From contig NC_063188.1 of the NCBI RefSeq assembly GCF_023159225.1, positions 38,120,021-38,184,020 on the forward strand: DNA of 64,000 nucleotides, in the 5' to 3' direction. Shown here one piece after another: positions 25,582 to 36,519 of the stretch. The notes under the pieces were generated by a model. That model was given only the letters and a program-made list of their open reading frames with translations. It made no database searches and was not told the origin of the DNA. Every line of letters starts with the position of its first letter. Position 1 is the stretch's first letter. Position numbers and translations under genes: made by a program. Origin of the DNA: Perognathus longimembris pacificus (lineage: Eukaryota; Chordata; Mammalia; Rodentia; Heteromyidae).

Positions 25582-25888
25582 AATCAATTAAATCAGAAAA
25601 AATAAATGGTAAAGATTGGAAATAATAAAATACAAGATATAATATCAATGAAACTAAAATATCCTTAGAAATATGTATTTCTAAAGCAGAATTAGCAAAG
25701 AAGAAAGCTGAAGACTGAAATTAATAGTCTGGAGTAAAGAGGAGACATCAGCACTAAACCTGTAGATACAAATAGGATTAGGGAGTAATACCATGTACAA
25801 CTGGGTATCAACAAATAAAGTTGAGTAAGCGAAATGGGAAAATTCCAAGAAAGGCATGGACTTACAAAATTGACTCTAAAAGAAATAG

Positions 25889-26090
25889 AGGCTGGGTACC
25901 AGTGGCTCACACCTGTAAACCTAGCTAATCAGGAGGCTGAGACCTGAGGATGACAGTTTGAAGCCACCCTAGGCAGAAAGTCTGTGGCACTCTTATTTTC
26001 GATTAACCATCAAAAGTGAGGAGTAGGCTGTGGCTCAAGTTGTAGAGCCACAAAAAACTTTCTCAGTACTCTGGAATATAGCAAAAACAA
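25889..26090 (+). mobile_element. B1-head composite SINE
   Basis: 7SL-like head (ggctgggtaccagtggctcac…), middle 'tcttattttcgattaacc', and a shortened second module. Confidence 0.85.
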
Positions 26091-26149
26091 AAAAGGAAGA
26101 AAGAAAGGAGAAAAAGAAAGCAAATTGCAACAACCAGAGAAAAACATGG

Positions 26150-26675
26150 TAAAAAATAATAAGCTGCTTCTTTATAGTGAGAATTTTAAATTGCCTACTT
26201 ACCATGCCCCATATTGGCAGTAATCTGTTGATAGCATCCTACTGTCCTGTTTCTGATGGCTATTACCAGAAGCAGAGATACGGACATATTTTCATAGAAT
26301 TATGGTTCTAGCGTGCCTGGAAGATCCCTTCAGAGCATGCAGTGTGGCTTCCATTTATTATACCAGATTGGGAGCTCTCCCAGTGCTGGAGCTGGATTGA
26401 CTTCTTGATTGGCTTTTTGTCAAAAGTATTTAAATCCAAAGTATAGACCACATCACTCTGGGACAACACCAGGACATCAATAAATAAACTAAAAAACCTT
26501 GGGAAGGAAGAGTTTGGAATAAGACATATGTGGATGAATAACCACTTAGCAAAACTTTCACATACTCTGGGGAAACAAGAGACAGTGTGGACTGGGACTG
26601 CAGAAAACCCAAGCATTCACTTAGGGCTGACATTTAAGCTCTACACAATAATAAATAAAATATTTTGAAATACCT
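26150..26675. other. Unassigned, possible coding relic
   Basis: Not a recognised repeat. Plus-strand frames give patches such as 'EHAVWLPFIIPDWELSQCW' separated by stops, and a 102-codon open frame lies on the minus strand (26308-26616). I could not name a source gene. Confidence 0.2.
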
Positions 26676-26678
26676 CAA

Positions 26679-26800
26679 TCCAGGCATAGTGGTATATATT
26701 TATTATTCCAGCACTTAGGAGGCTGTGAGAAGAGGATAAAGATTTCAAGGCCAGACTGGGCTTCATAGGGAGACCATGTTTCAAAAAAACAAAAGCAAAA
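26679..26800 (+). mobile_element. B1-like SINE
   Basis: 'ccaggcatagtggtatatatttattattccagcacttaggaggc…agggagaccatgtttc' followed by an A-rich tail. Confidence 0.85.
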
Positions 26801-26801
26801 C

Positions 26802-26970
26802 AAGCCAGGTGCCTGTGGCTCATGCCTGTAACCTAGCTACTTATGAGGCTGAGATCTGAGGATTGGTCATTTGAAACTAACTTAGGTAGAAAAGTTCATG
26901 AGCATCTTATCTCCAGCTAACCAACAAAAAGACAAAAGTGGAGCTATAGTTCAAAAAGTCTCACCTTAAA
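26802..26970 (+). mobile_element. B1-head composite SINE, 3'-truncated
   Basis: Head 'gccaggtgcctgtggctcatgcctg', then 'cttatctccagctaacc' and the first part of the second module. Inserted directly behind the preceding B1. Confidence 0.8.
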
Positions 26971-27305
26971 GCTCATCTATACAGATTAGGAGGCATTAAA
27001 GTAAGTCTGCCCAAACAGAAGCTGTCAAATAAACTAATAAAAAGACTTCAATACCTGTACTTGACAAAGAAATGAGATATTTAAAAAAATACACAAAACA
27101 CGCAAACAATAACCCACAACAGGGAACAACAACAAGAGAAGGGAGAGGTTGATTTCAAAAGTGAAAACATTATAACCAAAATACATAAATTGTATAAAAA
27201 GTTTAAGATACATCAAAAGACAGCAAACAAGAAGCTATTCCAGGGAAGAAAATGGAAATTGTTAGAAACTATAAGGAGCTTGGAGATGGAAAATGACTAT
27301 AATTG

Positions 27306-27370
27306 CAGTATTCAGGAGGATCACCAGTTCCAGACCAGCCTGGGCTACAGACCATATTCTGGACCAGATT
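27306..27370 (+). mobile_element. B1-like fragment
   Basis: 'cagtattcaggaggatcaccagttccagaccagcctgggc' is the central B1 motif; both ends are lost. Confidence 0.5.
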
Positions 27371-27407
27371 GGACTACACGATGATCAATCCCAAACAAAA
27401 GCAATAA

Positions 27408-27655
27408 TAGCTGGGTGCCCGTGGCTCAGGGTTTGTAATCCTACCTACTCGAGAGGCTGAGATCTGAGGATCAAGGTTCAAAGCAAGCTCTGGCAGAAAA
27501 GTCCCGTTGAGATGCTTATCTCCCATAAACTACTCAAAAAACCCAGAAATGATGCTGTGGATAAACTGGCAGAATGCTAGTCTTGAGCAAAAACAAGCTC
27601 AGAGACAGCAGTCAGGCCCAGAGCTGAAGCCCCAGAACAACAGCTACAAAAAAGC
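27408..27655 (+). mobile_element. B1-head composite SINE
   Basis: Head (gctgggtgcccgtggctcag…), middle 'gatgcttatctcccataaac', second module (…gctcagagacagcagtcaggcccagagctgaagcccc), and an A-rich end. Confidence 0.88.
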
Positions 27656-27659
27656 AATA

Positions 27660-28860
27660 ATAACACCAACCATAAAAGGAAAAGAAATGATCTATTTGGG
27701 AGTTCATGTATTGAACCAAATAGATTATTTTTAGTCAATTGTCATAACTATCTTAGAAAGTCTAAAGGAAAATGTAGGCAAATAAAAAAGGGGGAATACT
27801 GTCTCGCAAAATATACAATATGAGAGAAATTTAAAAACACATAGATTTTAGACCTGAGAAGTACAATAACTGAAATAAACTTACTAGAGAAATACAACAA
27901 CAGAGCAGAGTGGGGGGAAAAATCTATAAAATTGAAGGTAATTTAGATGAGAATATCTAACCTGAGGAGCAGGGAATAAAAAGAACATGGGAAAATTCTA
28001 ACAAAACTCCTAAGACCTGAACTGGGGGCAGGAGCTTCACCAAGCATATTAACAGAGTTTAACAGAGTGAAACAAAAAAGATAAGAAAAATATTTAAATA
28101 TTTGCTGAAAATTACTGAAATTACTAATTTATGTATCCAAGAAGTTCAACTGACTCCAAACAGGAGTCAAAAAAGAGAGGAGACATGAAAGCCATGTTGT
28201 TAAAACCAAAGATAAATACATAATATTACACTGTAACTACTACAATACTGGCAATTTTCTTTGAGTTGAGTAGTGTTTTCACAAATGTAAAGGAAAAGGC
28301 AAAAGAAGGAAACAGAAACAAAGAAAAGAAACAAGCAAGAGTCAATAAGGAGTCACTTGTGGACTAAGGGTTATGATGATGCTACAACTGAGATAGCATT
28401 GTCTATGTTAACTGTCTGGAGGGTAAGTTGCAGGTTCCAACAGAGGCCAAAAGAGATGGCAAGATGAAAGTTGGTGAGACCAGATAGGCTTACATAGACT
28501 TTGAGGTCCTGAAGGGTCAAGACAGTGATATCCCAAAAACACTTGGCAATTGAGGCATGAGATTGGAGAAGGGATAATGTACATATGCCGAAGGGGTGTC
28601 ATGGATGTTTAGAAGGAAATGCAATAAGATCACTCAGAGAGAGAACAAGTATGAACTGAGGGGGAAGGTAAGGAGAGAACCCCCGGGGATCCTAGGCCAC
28701 AGTCACTATAGACAGTCATCATAGCCAGATTGTGCAGAGTTGATTTTGAAAATGGTTGTGGAGCTGAGGGAGTCCTAGTAAAGTTAGCTACTTCTCTGAT
28801 TGGCTGTCACACACCAGGTGAGAATTGAACATCTCAGCGGAGTCTCTCAGAAGATGCTCT
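27660..28860. other. No recognised content
   Basis: Unique-looking sequence upstream of the plus-strand TCEAL-type locus. No exon, CpG island or repeat family was recognised. Confidence 0.45.
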
Positions 28861-29135
28861 AAAATGCTCCAGATTTCCCCTCCTGTTCGCAGTGAGGCCA
28901 GTATTATGCTTCAACCCCTTCATTAGTTCCCAGCTTTTCATTCCCTCCTGGTGAGGGTCGGGGACTGAGGTAGGGAAGGACTGGGAGGAGGGGATATTGA
29001 GCTCCAGCTGCTTGATACTCCTATGACTGGTTTGGCGCCTATGTGGGCAACAGCCCGGTGCCCCTTCAGCTCTACTGTCCTGTCCTGGACCCCGAAACCG
29101 CTTGGATGAGCACCTGAACTGCTCAGGGAACTTCC

Positions 29136-29173
29136 AGCCCGAAGAGGCGCAGGCCTGTCCTGGGTCCCCTCAG
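29136..29173 (+). other. TCEAL6: TCEAL-type noncoding exon 1, 3' end
   Basis: The conserved exon end '…tgggtcccctcag' is followed by the donor GTTAGT at 29174. The matching exon end on the minus strand is at 43388. Sequence upstream of 29136 is unrelated to the promoter of the minus-strand gene, so the transcription start of this copy is unknown. Confidence 0.65.
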
Positions 29174-29739
29174 GTTAGTGTGGAGGCTGACGCTGCCAGC
29201 TGACCCAGGTCAAGGGTGGAGGTGGATGGCAGCTGGATCCAGGAGCAACTGCAGGGTGGGGAAGGAATCAGCCAGACTGGTGAGGGAAGGGCACTGAGCA
29301 GAAGGGGCAGGGAAACAAGAGAGGGAAGGAGAACCCCGCTGAGGCTCAGCTTCCTGGTCCACCCCACATCCCTCCACCCTCTTTAGAGTAGTAATCAATG
29401 CAGGGGTGGGGGGCGCCTCGCAGTGGGATGGTGGAAACGCAGACACATTCTGGAAACAACCCCCTTGCCCTCACACTCTGCGCCCGCGAAGACAAATTGA
29501 TCCGAACCCACAGGCGGTGGGGGCGGGGCACGTGGCCTCTGGGGAGGGAGGGGGACACAGGTCCAGAGGTAGTTTGGAAAGCATCCTGGTGTGGTGCCCA
29601 GGAACTGAGAAGAAATGGCGGCTGGGGTGCGCGGGTGGGGGCTGAGGGTGGATGGAGGGGAGCAGAGAAAAAGATTGGGGAGGAGGGTCCGGGTTCAGGA
29701 GAGGGACCCGGTTCAACTGTCCTGTCTGTCTGTCCGCAG

Positions 29740-29811
29740 GTCTGCGCGTCTGCTGTTCCCAGCGCTGTGCCAGGCCTGAAAAGGAGGCACAACCTGTCCT
29801 GATCTCTGCAG
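29740..29811 (+). other. TCEAL6: TCEAL-type noncoding exon 2 (72 bp)
   Basis: Acceptor 'tctgtctgtccgcag' (AG 29738-29739) and donor GTCAGT (from 29812) bound a 72-bp exon. The same exon with the same splice sites is at 42814-42743 on the minus strand. It is 5' UTR: TCEAL coding sequence normally lies in the last exon. Confidence 0.75.
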
Positions 29812-30170
29812 GTCAGTGGAAGGTGGCGGCGTGGGCAGGGACTCTGCAGGGCTGAGAGTGCGGAGGGCCTGGCAGGGCAGCATGTGGGGTCCCGCTGTTT
29901 GTCCCGACCCCCACCTGTACTGCACACACCCAGCTCTACTGAGGGAGCCAGGAGAGGGCAGCAGGGCCAGTAGTCTGGGAATGCTTGGCTCTTGGGGGGG
30001 GGGCGGGAATGTGGGTCGGGGGCCAGTAGGAGGGCATCTGAGGATCCCCACAAGGGCGAGATACACAGATTATCTGAACCCTTTTTCCACCCCGAAGGAG
30101 CCCTCACTCTTCATGTCTCCTCTTCCCTCACCCCTATCCTCCAGGCCAGGAAAGGAGGGGCAATCACGAC

Positions 30171-30778
30171 ATGGAGAAACTTCCCAGCGAAAAGGATGGG
30201 AAGCTGGACCAGGCGGGAAAGTCTGAAGATGAAGTAGAAGCTGAAGCTGAAGGGAAGTCGGAGGAGGAAGAGAACCCTGAAGCAGAGGGGAAGCCAGCAA
30301 GCCAGGGCCAGCAGGAGGGCGAGGGAGAGGCAGAGGGGGGGCACCCCCAGGATGAGGACAAGTCAGGAAAGCAGGGAAAGTCGTCGGAAGATATGGGCCA
30401 GCCACCAGGTGAGGGCAAGCTACCAGGTGAGGGCAAGGCAGAGCCCCAGGCCAAGGCAGCCAGCAAGGCACGCGCCTCCGAAAAGCGTCTGGCTGAAGAT
30501 TAGGTGCCTAAGAAAGCCCCGATCACGGGACGGATGACTCCCCCAAGGACTCTCGGGAGGACTTACAGGACAGGCATCTGAGCAGTGAGTAGATGAGAAA
30601 GTGTGCAGATATGTCCAGGGCTCAGGAAGAGCTAAGGAAAAAACAGAAAATGGGAGGGTGTCACTGGATGCAAAGAGATGCACTAGATGCATTCTCCCCA
30701 AGGGGCCAGCGGGGTGTCAGTGGAGTGAGGGGCGGAGGAAGGGGCCAAAGAGGTTTACACGATATCCCCTACCTTTAA
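30171..30778 (+). pseudogene. TCEAL6: TCEAL3/5/6-type pseudogene (coding exon)
   Basis: TCEAL proteins are small nuclear factors related to elongation factor SII. The exon opens after an acceptor at 30143-30144. The ATG at 30171 starts 110 codons of a glutamate/lysine/glycine-rich repeat region (EGK, EGE, DEDK units) ending '…ASEKRLAED'. There the tyrosine codon expected in the 'AEDYVPRKAKRK' motif is TAG (30501-30503). A small deletion between about 30511 and 30533 shifts the frame to 'DDSPKDSRED', and a second TAG follows at 30590-30592. The frame then continues without further damage to the normal C-terminus ('KKQKMGGCHWMQRDALDAF', '…GQRGLHDIPYL', stop at 30776-30778). The basic segment and conserved C-terminal domain are therefore not made from this ATG. 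By type (GLHDIPYL ending) and by position opposite the TCEAL2-like gene it is probably the TCEAL6 counterpart. A truncated 110-residue product is possible but unlikely to work. Confidence 0.85.
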
Positions 30779-31004
30779 CGGCCTTGGCCTTAGATTCGGA
30801 CTTCTTTGATGAGAACTTTGCACACCCTGCTTTTCCTGGTACATAAGTGCCAGGCCCTGTGCTTTAACTTTAAGCTGATACTTTGCATTAGGTGTCACTG
30901 TCCTTACCGGCAGCCTTTTGACTCAAGTATAGTGCTCTCTCTTTTAGTACAGGATTCTCACCCATGCATGAGGAAAATACATTCATGGTACATTATAAAG
31001 TAAC

Positions 31005-31010
31005 AATAAA
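31005..31010 (+). terminator. TCEAL6: Polyadenylation signal AATAAA
   Basis: AATAAA 227 bases after the ancestral stop codon of the TCEAL-type pseudogene, in a normal 3' UTR position. Confidence 0.6.
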
Positions 31011-31363
31011 GACAACAGTTTGCAGAAGCACCGATTCAGTTTCAGCCCACTTCTATAAACATGCAAAGATGTTTGCACAAGGCATTTGTGCAGAAAAGAA
31101 ACTGCAAAAAATGTGTTCACTAAAAAGAAGCTAATGGGTGTTCCTACTCTGTGACCAGAAGAGAACTCCTATAGACTTGAAAGTGAGTCTGACCACCTAA
31201 TGGTGGATACTTCCATGCCATTCTTTTGCTGTGTGCCCCCTCCAGAACTTCCCTAGGTATGGCCAGAGAAGTGGTCATTGCTGCCCCTTCTCTTGAGTCC
31301 TCTACCATTCAATGCCTCCCCATGTGTGATTCTTTCTCGTTTTCACTGTATTTCTCCTTTTTC

Positions 31364-31490
31364 TTTTTTGGTTGGTCATAGGGCTTGAACTCTAGGCCTG
31401 GGTGCTGTCCCTGAGCTCTTCAGCTCAAGGCTAGCGCTCTACCACTTGAGCCACAGCACCACTTCCTCTTCTCTAATTTTTTGTTGGTTC
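31364..31490 (-). mobile_element. SINE second-module fragment
   Basis: On the plus strand 'ggtcatagggcttgaactctaggcctgggtgctgtccctgagctc…ccacttgagccacagcaccacttcc' is the reverse complement of the second tRNA-like module. The head is lost. Confidence 0.85.
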
Positions 31491-32049
31491 ACTCATTCCC
31501 ACCTTTTCCTAAATGATATGGGTATGCTTGTCATAATATCTTTTTAAAATTAAAATCAAAAAACAATGCATGATAAGCGCTTGTACTTTTAACTGAGAAA
31601 TTAGGACAATGAAAATTCCCATTGTCAAAACATAAGTAAAATTAGTATCAGTAGAGAAATTTACATAGGACTCCTATACAGAAGAATACATTCATACCTG
31701 TAAAAACTCAGTCTTAAAATGGAAATAACAGTTGCCTCATAGTACTGGCCAGTAAATCAGATGACATGCTAAAATGTGATTGTTTCAGGCAAGGAATGGC
31801 TGCTACACCATTCCCATGCAGTAGAAAGACTGTAGATGGAATAAGCCACGAGGCAGAAGGCTGAGGGAGGCCTCTCCTGTGTTCTAGAATACATCCAGGC
31901 AGCTTAGCGGTACAAGCCACTCTCTCCAGGTTATTGTAATGCCTGCTGGATATTGCGCCCTTACTCCCAAGCCATTTTCTGATACAAGTTTTAAGCTACC
32001 ACATCAGTGTCAATTATTCTGGACTCTTAAAAGGCTTTTTCTCTAGACT

Positions 32050-32345
32050 AGTGATATTGGGAAGTGGTATACTGTAAGAACTGTAGCCAAGAGTGAGGTC
32101 TTTCAGTCATTATGTCTTGAAGAGAATAATCAGACACTAGCCCCTTCTTGTCCTTCTTTTCCAAACTCCTGGTCATAAGGTGAATGAACCTCCTCTCCTG
32201 CATGTTCCTACCATGAGGTAATGTGTCTCCACAGGCCCAAAGCAATGGGGCCAACTATGAACTGAAACCTCTAAAACTATGAGCCAAAATATACCTTCCT
32301 CTTTATAAATTGATCATCTCAGATATTTGCTACAGTAATGGAATG
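32050..32345 (+). mobile_element. MaLR-like LTR fragment
   Basis: The pattern 'aagcaatggggccaac…ctaaaactatgagccaaaatataccttcctctttataaattgatcatctcagatatttgctacagtaatggaa' resembles the 3' half of mammalian ERVL-MaLR LTRs, which end with a 'ctttataaattacccag…' block. Heavily diverged. Confidence 0.6.
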
Positions 32346-34250
32346 CTAATATTCTCTCTCCTTATATATATTATATATAATACATATGTTATATTTTATA
32401 TTTGTATTATATATTACACACATATATTGGCCTTGTGATAAGTTTCTTATCCTCACAAGTAGTTTTTAAGAGGAAGAATAAAAATAATGGTCCAATTTAT
32501 GGATGTGCTTGTTGGTATATTGAGAGTAAATACAAATGATGAATGCTTTACTATAGCTCCAGAGATAATCCAGAAAAATAATGGAAATGAGGCGAGCTAC
32601 CAATCAGGAGGACTTTCTATGGTTCTTATGAGTGCCTATTTTGTGTAAACCTTATGGCTGGAAGTGTAAATCTACTCTGTCTCATAAGCAATTGCTAAAT
32701 GACTGGCCTATCAGAGAGTTGGAGGAGAAAAGTGGGAAACTGATTATGAGAAGATTTGTGTAATAAGCTTATAGATCAATAATTCATTAATAATATAGGT
32801 AGAAATTGATACCTTAGAAAATGCAAAAAAGAATAGATAGTAAAGATATTTGTGTTCCATGATATAATGATTTACTATTGTACAATAATAAATAACTTAC
32901 CCCTTAAGAAATACCTATTCATTATCTTATGAGCATGCAGATCACAAGTTTGACATGCCATGATTTCATTATATTTCATTCAGCAGATTCAAGATGTCAA
33001 GCAGAATGTGTTGTCATCTGAAGGCTCCAGGACTATACCTCTTTCAAGATCATTCATGTTATTTTCGCAAGTCAGTTCCCTGAAGTTATATGACTTGGTA
33101 TACATTATTTTGCTGCTTTTGGAAACTAAAGGCGATTTGCATTCCTTATTATGTAGCTGTTTTGAATATTCACTGTATAAGGACACATTGACTCTCATGA
33201 TTCCAATCTCTCTTTCTCAGAAAAGACTCTATTTTGAGGGGGATATCATTAGGTCTGGTTTGCTCACATAATGTTCTTGTTAATATCAAACGAATTCAAG
33301 ACCTTAGCTATATCTGACAAGTCTTTTCATAGCAACATACAGAATGATAGTTGGTTAGTTAGTATAAGGTATGTATACACAATGGGCCAGTAATTTGGGG
33401 GAAAGCCATTTTAGGATTGAATCTGTCACAGTCTACCTTCTGGGCTCAAAAATTCATGATATTTGCAAAACACCTCCAATTCTTCCCAAGACTGCCAATA
33501 GTTTTGCCCATTAACAACATCATCTTAAAACATAAAGTATCATCTTCTAAATTTTCTAAACTTAATGTGTATAAGATCATGCATAATCCATTAAGCAGTG
33601 CTCCTGAAAACACCATTCCTATCAAGGTTATTCCTGCAAAACTCCAATGTGTGATTATTACACTGACACAAGACAAGTTATAGACAAATGGGTAAAATAG
33701 AAGCCAAGGAAGATAACTGTTTCAAAATGTGCATTTGCTCGGTTTAAAGTCCTAAGAGTAATCTTCTATGACTCTCAGTCTGTTTTTGCCTCTGCCCTCT
33801 GGAGTCTCAGCTTTGAACTCTCAGTTCTTCATTATTCCTCTGACAATCCTTTTTTTGTCACTAAAAGTAGTATGTGTTCCCATTTGAACTTGTTTTGACG
33901 TTGTTTTCCACAAGGAGAATTTGAATCTTCCATTCGTTTTTGTGCTTTTATCTCTTTCATTCCAAGCTGCAAGTGTTTGCAAAGATACAATTTTAAGAGT
34001 CTTGTAAATATTATACAAATTACCCTGGATTTTACTGCACTGGAGAAAATCCAATCTCACAAATATTTTTGGGATCATTTTTATTTTAGGTTCTTGCTGA
34101 GGTGTCTGAGTGTGGCTTCTACCAGCTACAAAAGGCTGTATACATCCCTTTCTATGTGGTGTACTGCATCTGAAAGCCAACAGTGACACATTATATCTTT
34201 GTGCTTTGGATTTCTGGTTTCTCTGTCACCTACTACAGTATTGCCTAAAC
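32346..34250. other. No recognised content
   Basis: About 1.9 kb between the LTR-like fragment and a B1. An AT dinucleotide-rich patch lies at 32360-32425. Open frames of 88-122 codons on either strand (for example 32960-33271, 33417-33683, minus 33821-34189) have no family features and overlap one another. Confidence 0.45.
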
Positions 34251-34254
34251 CAAT

Positions 34255-34380
34255 TGAGTGTGGTGGCCCATGCTTGTAATCCCAGCACCCAGGGAGCTGA
34301 GGAAGAAAGATTGAGAGTTCAAGGCTGGCTTTGTGTACATAGAAAGATTCTGTCTCCAACAAGCAAACAAACATGTATAC
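34255..34380 (+). mobile_element. B1-like SINE
   Basis: 'gtgtggtggcccatgcttgtaatcccagcacccagggagctgagg…' with an A-rich tail ending '(aaca)n'. Confidence 0.8.
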
Positions 34381-34475
34381 ATACATGCAAAATCTCCAAA
34401 GGAATTCTGTCTACCAGCTGTGAGGGCCATACACATATTTCTCCAGACTTCTTTGCCATCAATTTCCAAGTTTTT

Positions 34476-34478
<3 letters not shown>

Positions 34479-34532
<54 letters not shown>

Positions 34533-34572
34533 GGGGGGGGGGGTATGTGGTGGTGGTGGTGGTGGTGGTGGT

Positions 34573-34610
<38 letters not shown>
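34479..34610 (+). repeat. Compound (TC)n-(TG)n-Gn-(GGT)n-(TG)n
   Basis: About 20 TC units, five TG units, a run of 13 G, GGT units, then about 18 TG units. It lies at the tail end of the adjacent minus-strand SINE. Confidence 0.95.
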
Positions 34611-34611
<1 letters not shown>

Positions 34612-34834
34612 CACTACTAGGGTTTGAATTCAGGTCCTGGGAACTGTTCTTGAGCTTGTGTGGTGAAGGCTAGTACTCTACCACTTGAGCCACAGCTCCA
34701 CTTCCATCATTTTGGTACTTAACTGGAGATAAGAATTTTATGGACTTTTCTTGTCCAGGCTGGCTTTGAACCATGATCCTCAGATCTCAGCCTCCCGAAA
34801 GCTAGGCTTACAGGCATGAGACACCAATGCCTGG
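34611..34834 (-). mobile_element. B1-head composite SINE
   Basis: On the minus strand: head 'gccaggcattggtgtctcatgcctgtaagc…', middle 'cttatctccagttaag', second module ending '…gaattcaaaccctagtagtgg'. Confidence 0.9.
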
Positions 34835-35499
34835 CTCAAGTTTGTTATTTCTAAATCTCAGAAAATCCACATAACCGAATAGCTATTGCTTTGATATAAC
34901 ACTACATCACCCTTTATATTTTGGGCAAACAAGATATATCATCTAAATTTCTGCCAGTTGGAAAGATTTCCCTTTGTCAGTCTTCCAGGCTTATTCCCTT
35001 GGTGAAGTTGTAGTACAGTAGGCTCCCTCTTCCTCTTGCAGGAGGCTCAGTATGCCATACATATCTACTTATAAACAGAATCCACGTTTTTCCTACTTGA
35101 GTCACAAGGAATGTCTCATTAGATGACAAATGTGGGTTGGTAGAGAGGTGGCTAAAAGAGTTGGAGATGGTTCCTTTAGAGTCTAAATACCCTGCTGAGC
35201 TATTTTCTGTGCCTTGTAGTCATGCATATATTCACTCAGCTATTCATAATTATCATCTTTAAATAGAATGCGCTGTGTACATCTGATCTTATATTTTGAT
35301 GGATCAGTTCAGAAATAAGCAGTCCAGGTTGCATAGTTTCTTGGAATTCTGTAATCAGCTCTTTGCTCTTGCCCATTATCTAACAGTTACTTTTCCAGTA
35401 CAGAGCAACCTTATTCCCTCATTTCCATAAGCCCCTTAATCTTTTTGTTGATTATGATATACTTTTATCTGTTCAGAGATTAGCACCTGACAGGCTGCC

Positions 35500-35560
35500 T
35501 AATTTTTTAGCAAATAGCTTTATTGAGATATAATTCAAATGCTGTCTGACTATTTTATTC
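35500..35560 (-). mobile_element. Old L1 3' end fragment (weak)
   Basis: 'agcaaatagctttattgagatataattcaaatg' resembles the reversed 3' end of ancient mammalian L1 subfamilies. Confidence 0.4.
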
Positions 35561-35724
35561 TTGAATTTAGTTCTGAATTTCACATGTACCTCATTGCATG
35601 TGACTAGTGGTGTTTGAGTAACTGCTCGTCTACATGCATGAACTTCTCCTATTTGCCTTCCCCATTCTTCTGATTTCAATGGTAAGATTATTCTTTTCCT
35701 CCTCAAATAAATAAGCAACACAAT

Positions 35725-36115
35725 TCCTGAGGTGCTATGGTTTTGGTGTTGTATAATGTGTCCCCTATAGCACCATATGTTGAAGGTTTAGTTTTTAAGG
35801 TAGGAATGTGGTAACTGATGGGTCTTTAAGAAAAGGGGCCACATGGGAAGTCATTAGGACATTAGGAGTACTTTAGAAAAGAATAAGGTAGTTCATGTGG
35901 AAGAAGTTATAAAAGCCTGAGCCTGTGTCTCACGCTCTCTTGGGCATCTTGTTTAAGATATGATCTCTTGCAACTGCATGTGTTCCTGCTATTGCATTAT
36001 CTACTATGTGATGCAGTAGAACCCATGCCAGAATTGAGCCAATGCAGGCACCATACTCTTTACCTTTCAAAGTTATCCTATCTCAAGTATTTCATTATAG
36101 TGACAAGTTGTTCTA
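35725..36115 (+). mobile_element. MaLR-like LTR
   Basis: It starts 'tgctatggttttggtgttgtataatgtgtcccc…atgttgaagg', then 'gatgggtctttaagaaaaggggccacatgggaagtc', and ends near 'aagttatcctatctcaagtatttcattatagtgacaag'. This is the layout of an MST/MLT-type LTR in plus orientation. No internal retroviral genes are present. Confidence 0.65.
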
Positions 36116-36243
36116 ATATTTGGAGCAACTTCTGATATTTACTAGTGTTTCTCAGATTTTCTTGGCAGGAATCAACAAATTTATGTAGAAAACTGTGAAA
36201 AAATCTCCTAAAGAACAGTATATTTTAAATATACAAACTATTT

Positions 36244-36312
36244 AGCTGGACACCAATGTCTCACACCTGAAATCCTAGCTAGCCTAGTGACTAAAATCTG
36301 GAGGATTACAAA
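36244..36312 (+). mobile_element. B1-like SINE head fragment
   Basis: 'gctggacaccaatgtctcacacctgaaatcctagctagcc' is a degraded 7SL-type head that runs into a purine tract. Confidence 0.6.
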
Positions 36313-36351
36313 TGATAGAGTGGCAGCCTAGCAAACAAGAAATGGGGGAAA

Positions 36352-36500
36352 AAAGAAAGAAAGAAAAAGAAAGAAAGAAAGAAAGAAGAAAGAAAGAAAG
36401 AAAGAAAGAAAGGAAGGAAGGAAGGAAGGAAGGAAGGAAGGAAGGAAGGAAGGAAGGAAGGAAGGAAGGAAAGAAGGCAAGCAGGGAAGGAAGAAGGAAG
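36352..36500 (+). repeat. (GAAA)n(GGAA)n purine tract
   Basis: About 60 bases of GAAA units, then about 60 bases of GGAA units, all purine on the plus strand. The long lysine/glutamate frames through it are artefacts. Confidence 0.95.
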
Positions 36501-36519
36501 AGAGATTTCATTGTGGTAT

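Larger units (their letters stand above)
29136..30066 (+). repeat. Left arm of TCEAL inverted repeat
   Basis: GC-rich arm nearly identical, in reverse complement, to 42460-43425. It spans the end of noncoding exon 1 and its donor, intron 1, exon 2 and the start of intron 2 of the TCEAL-type locus. The core 29471-29855 translates identically in two frames to the other arm. In exon 2 I see one difference in 72 bases. Similarity stops just after 'acaagggcgagat' on the right and near 'cttccagcccga' on the left. Beyond these points the two loci differ completely. Confidence 0.93.

Noticed and set aside
29346..30107. 253-codon minus-strand open frame (and shorter plus-strand frames) in the GC-rich arm
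   Set aside because: Proline/serine-rich translation of GC-rich intron and UTR sequence, antisense to the TCEAL-type locus. It ignores clear splice sites and has no family features.
30171..30778. Reading the TCEAL6-type exon as a functional gene by stop readthrough
   Set aside because: Two stops plus a frame change would all need to be bypassed; a pseudogene is simpler.
36352..36475. Regularly spaced short repeats considered as a CRISPR-like array
   Set aside because: They are tandem tetranucleotides without spacers, in mammalian DNA.
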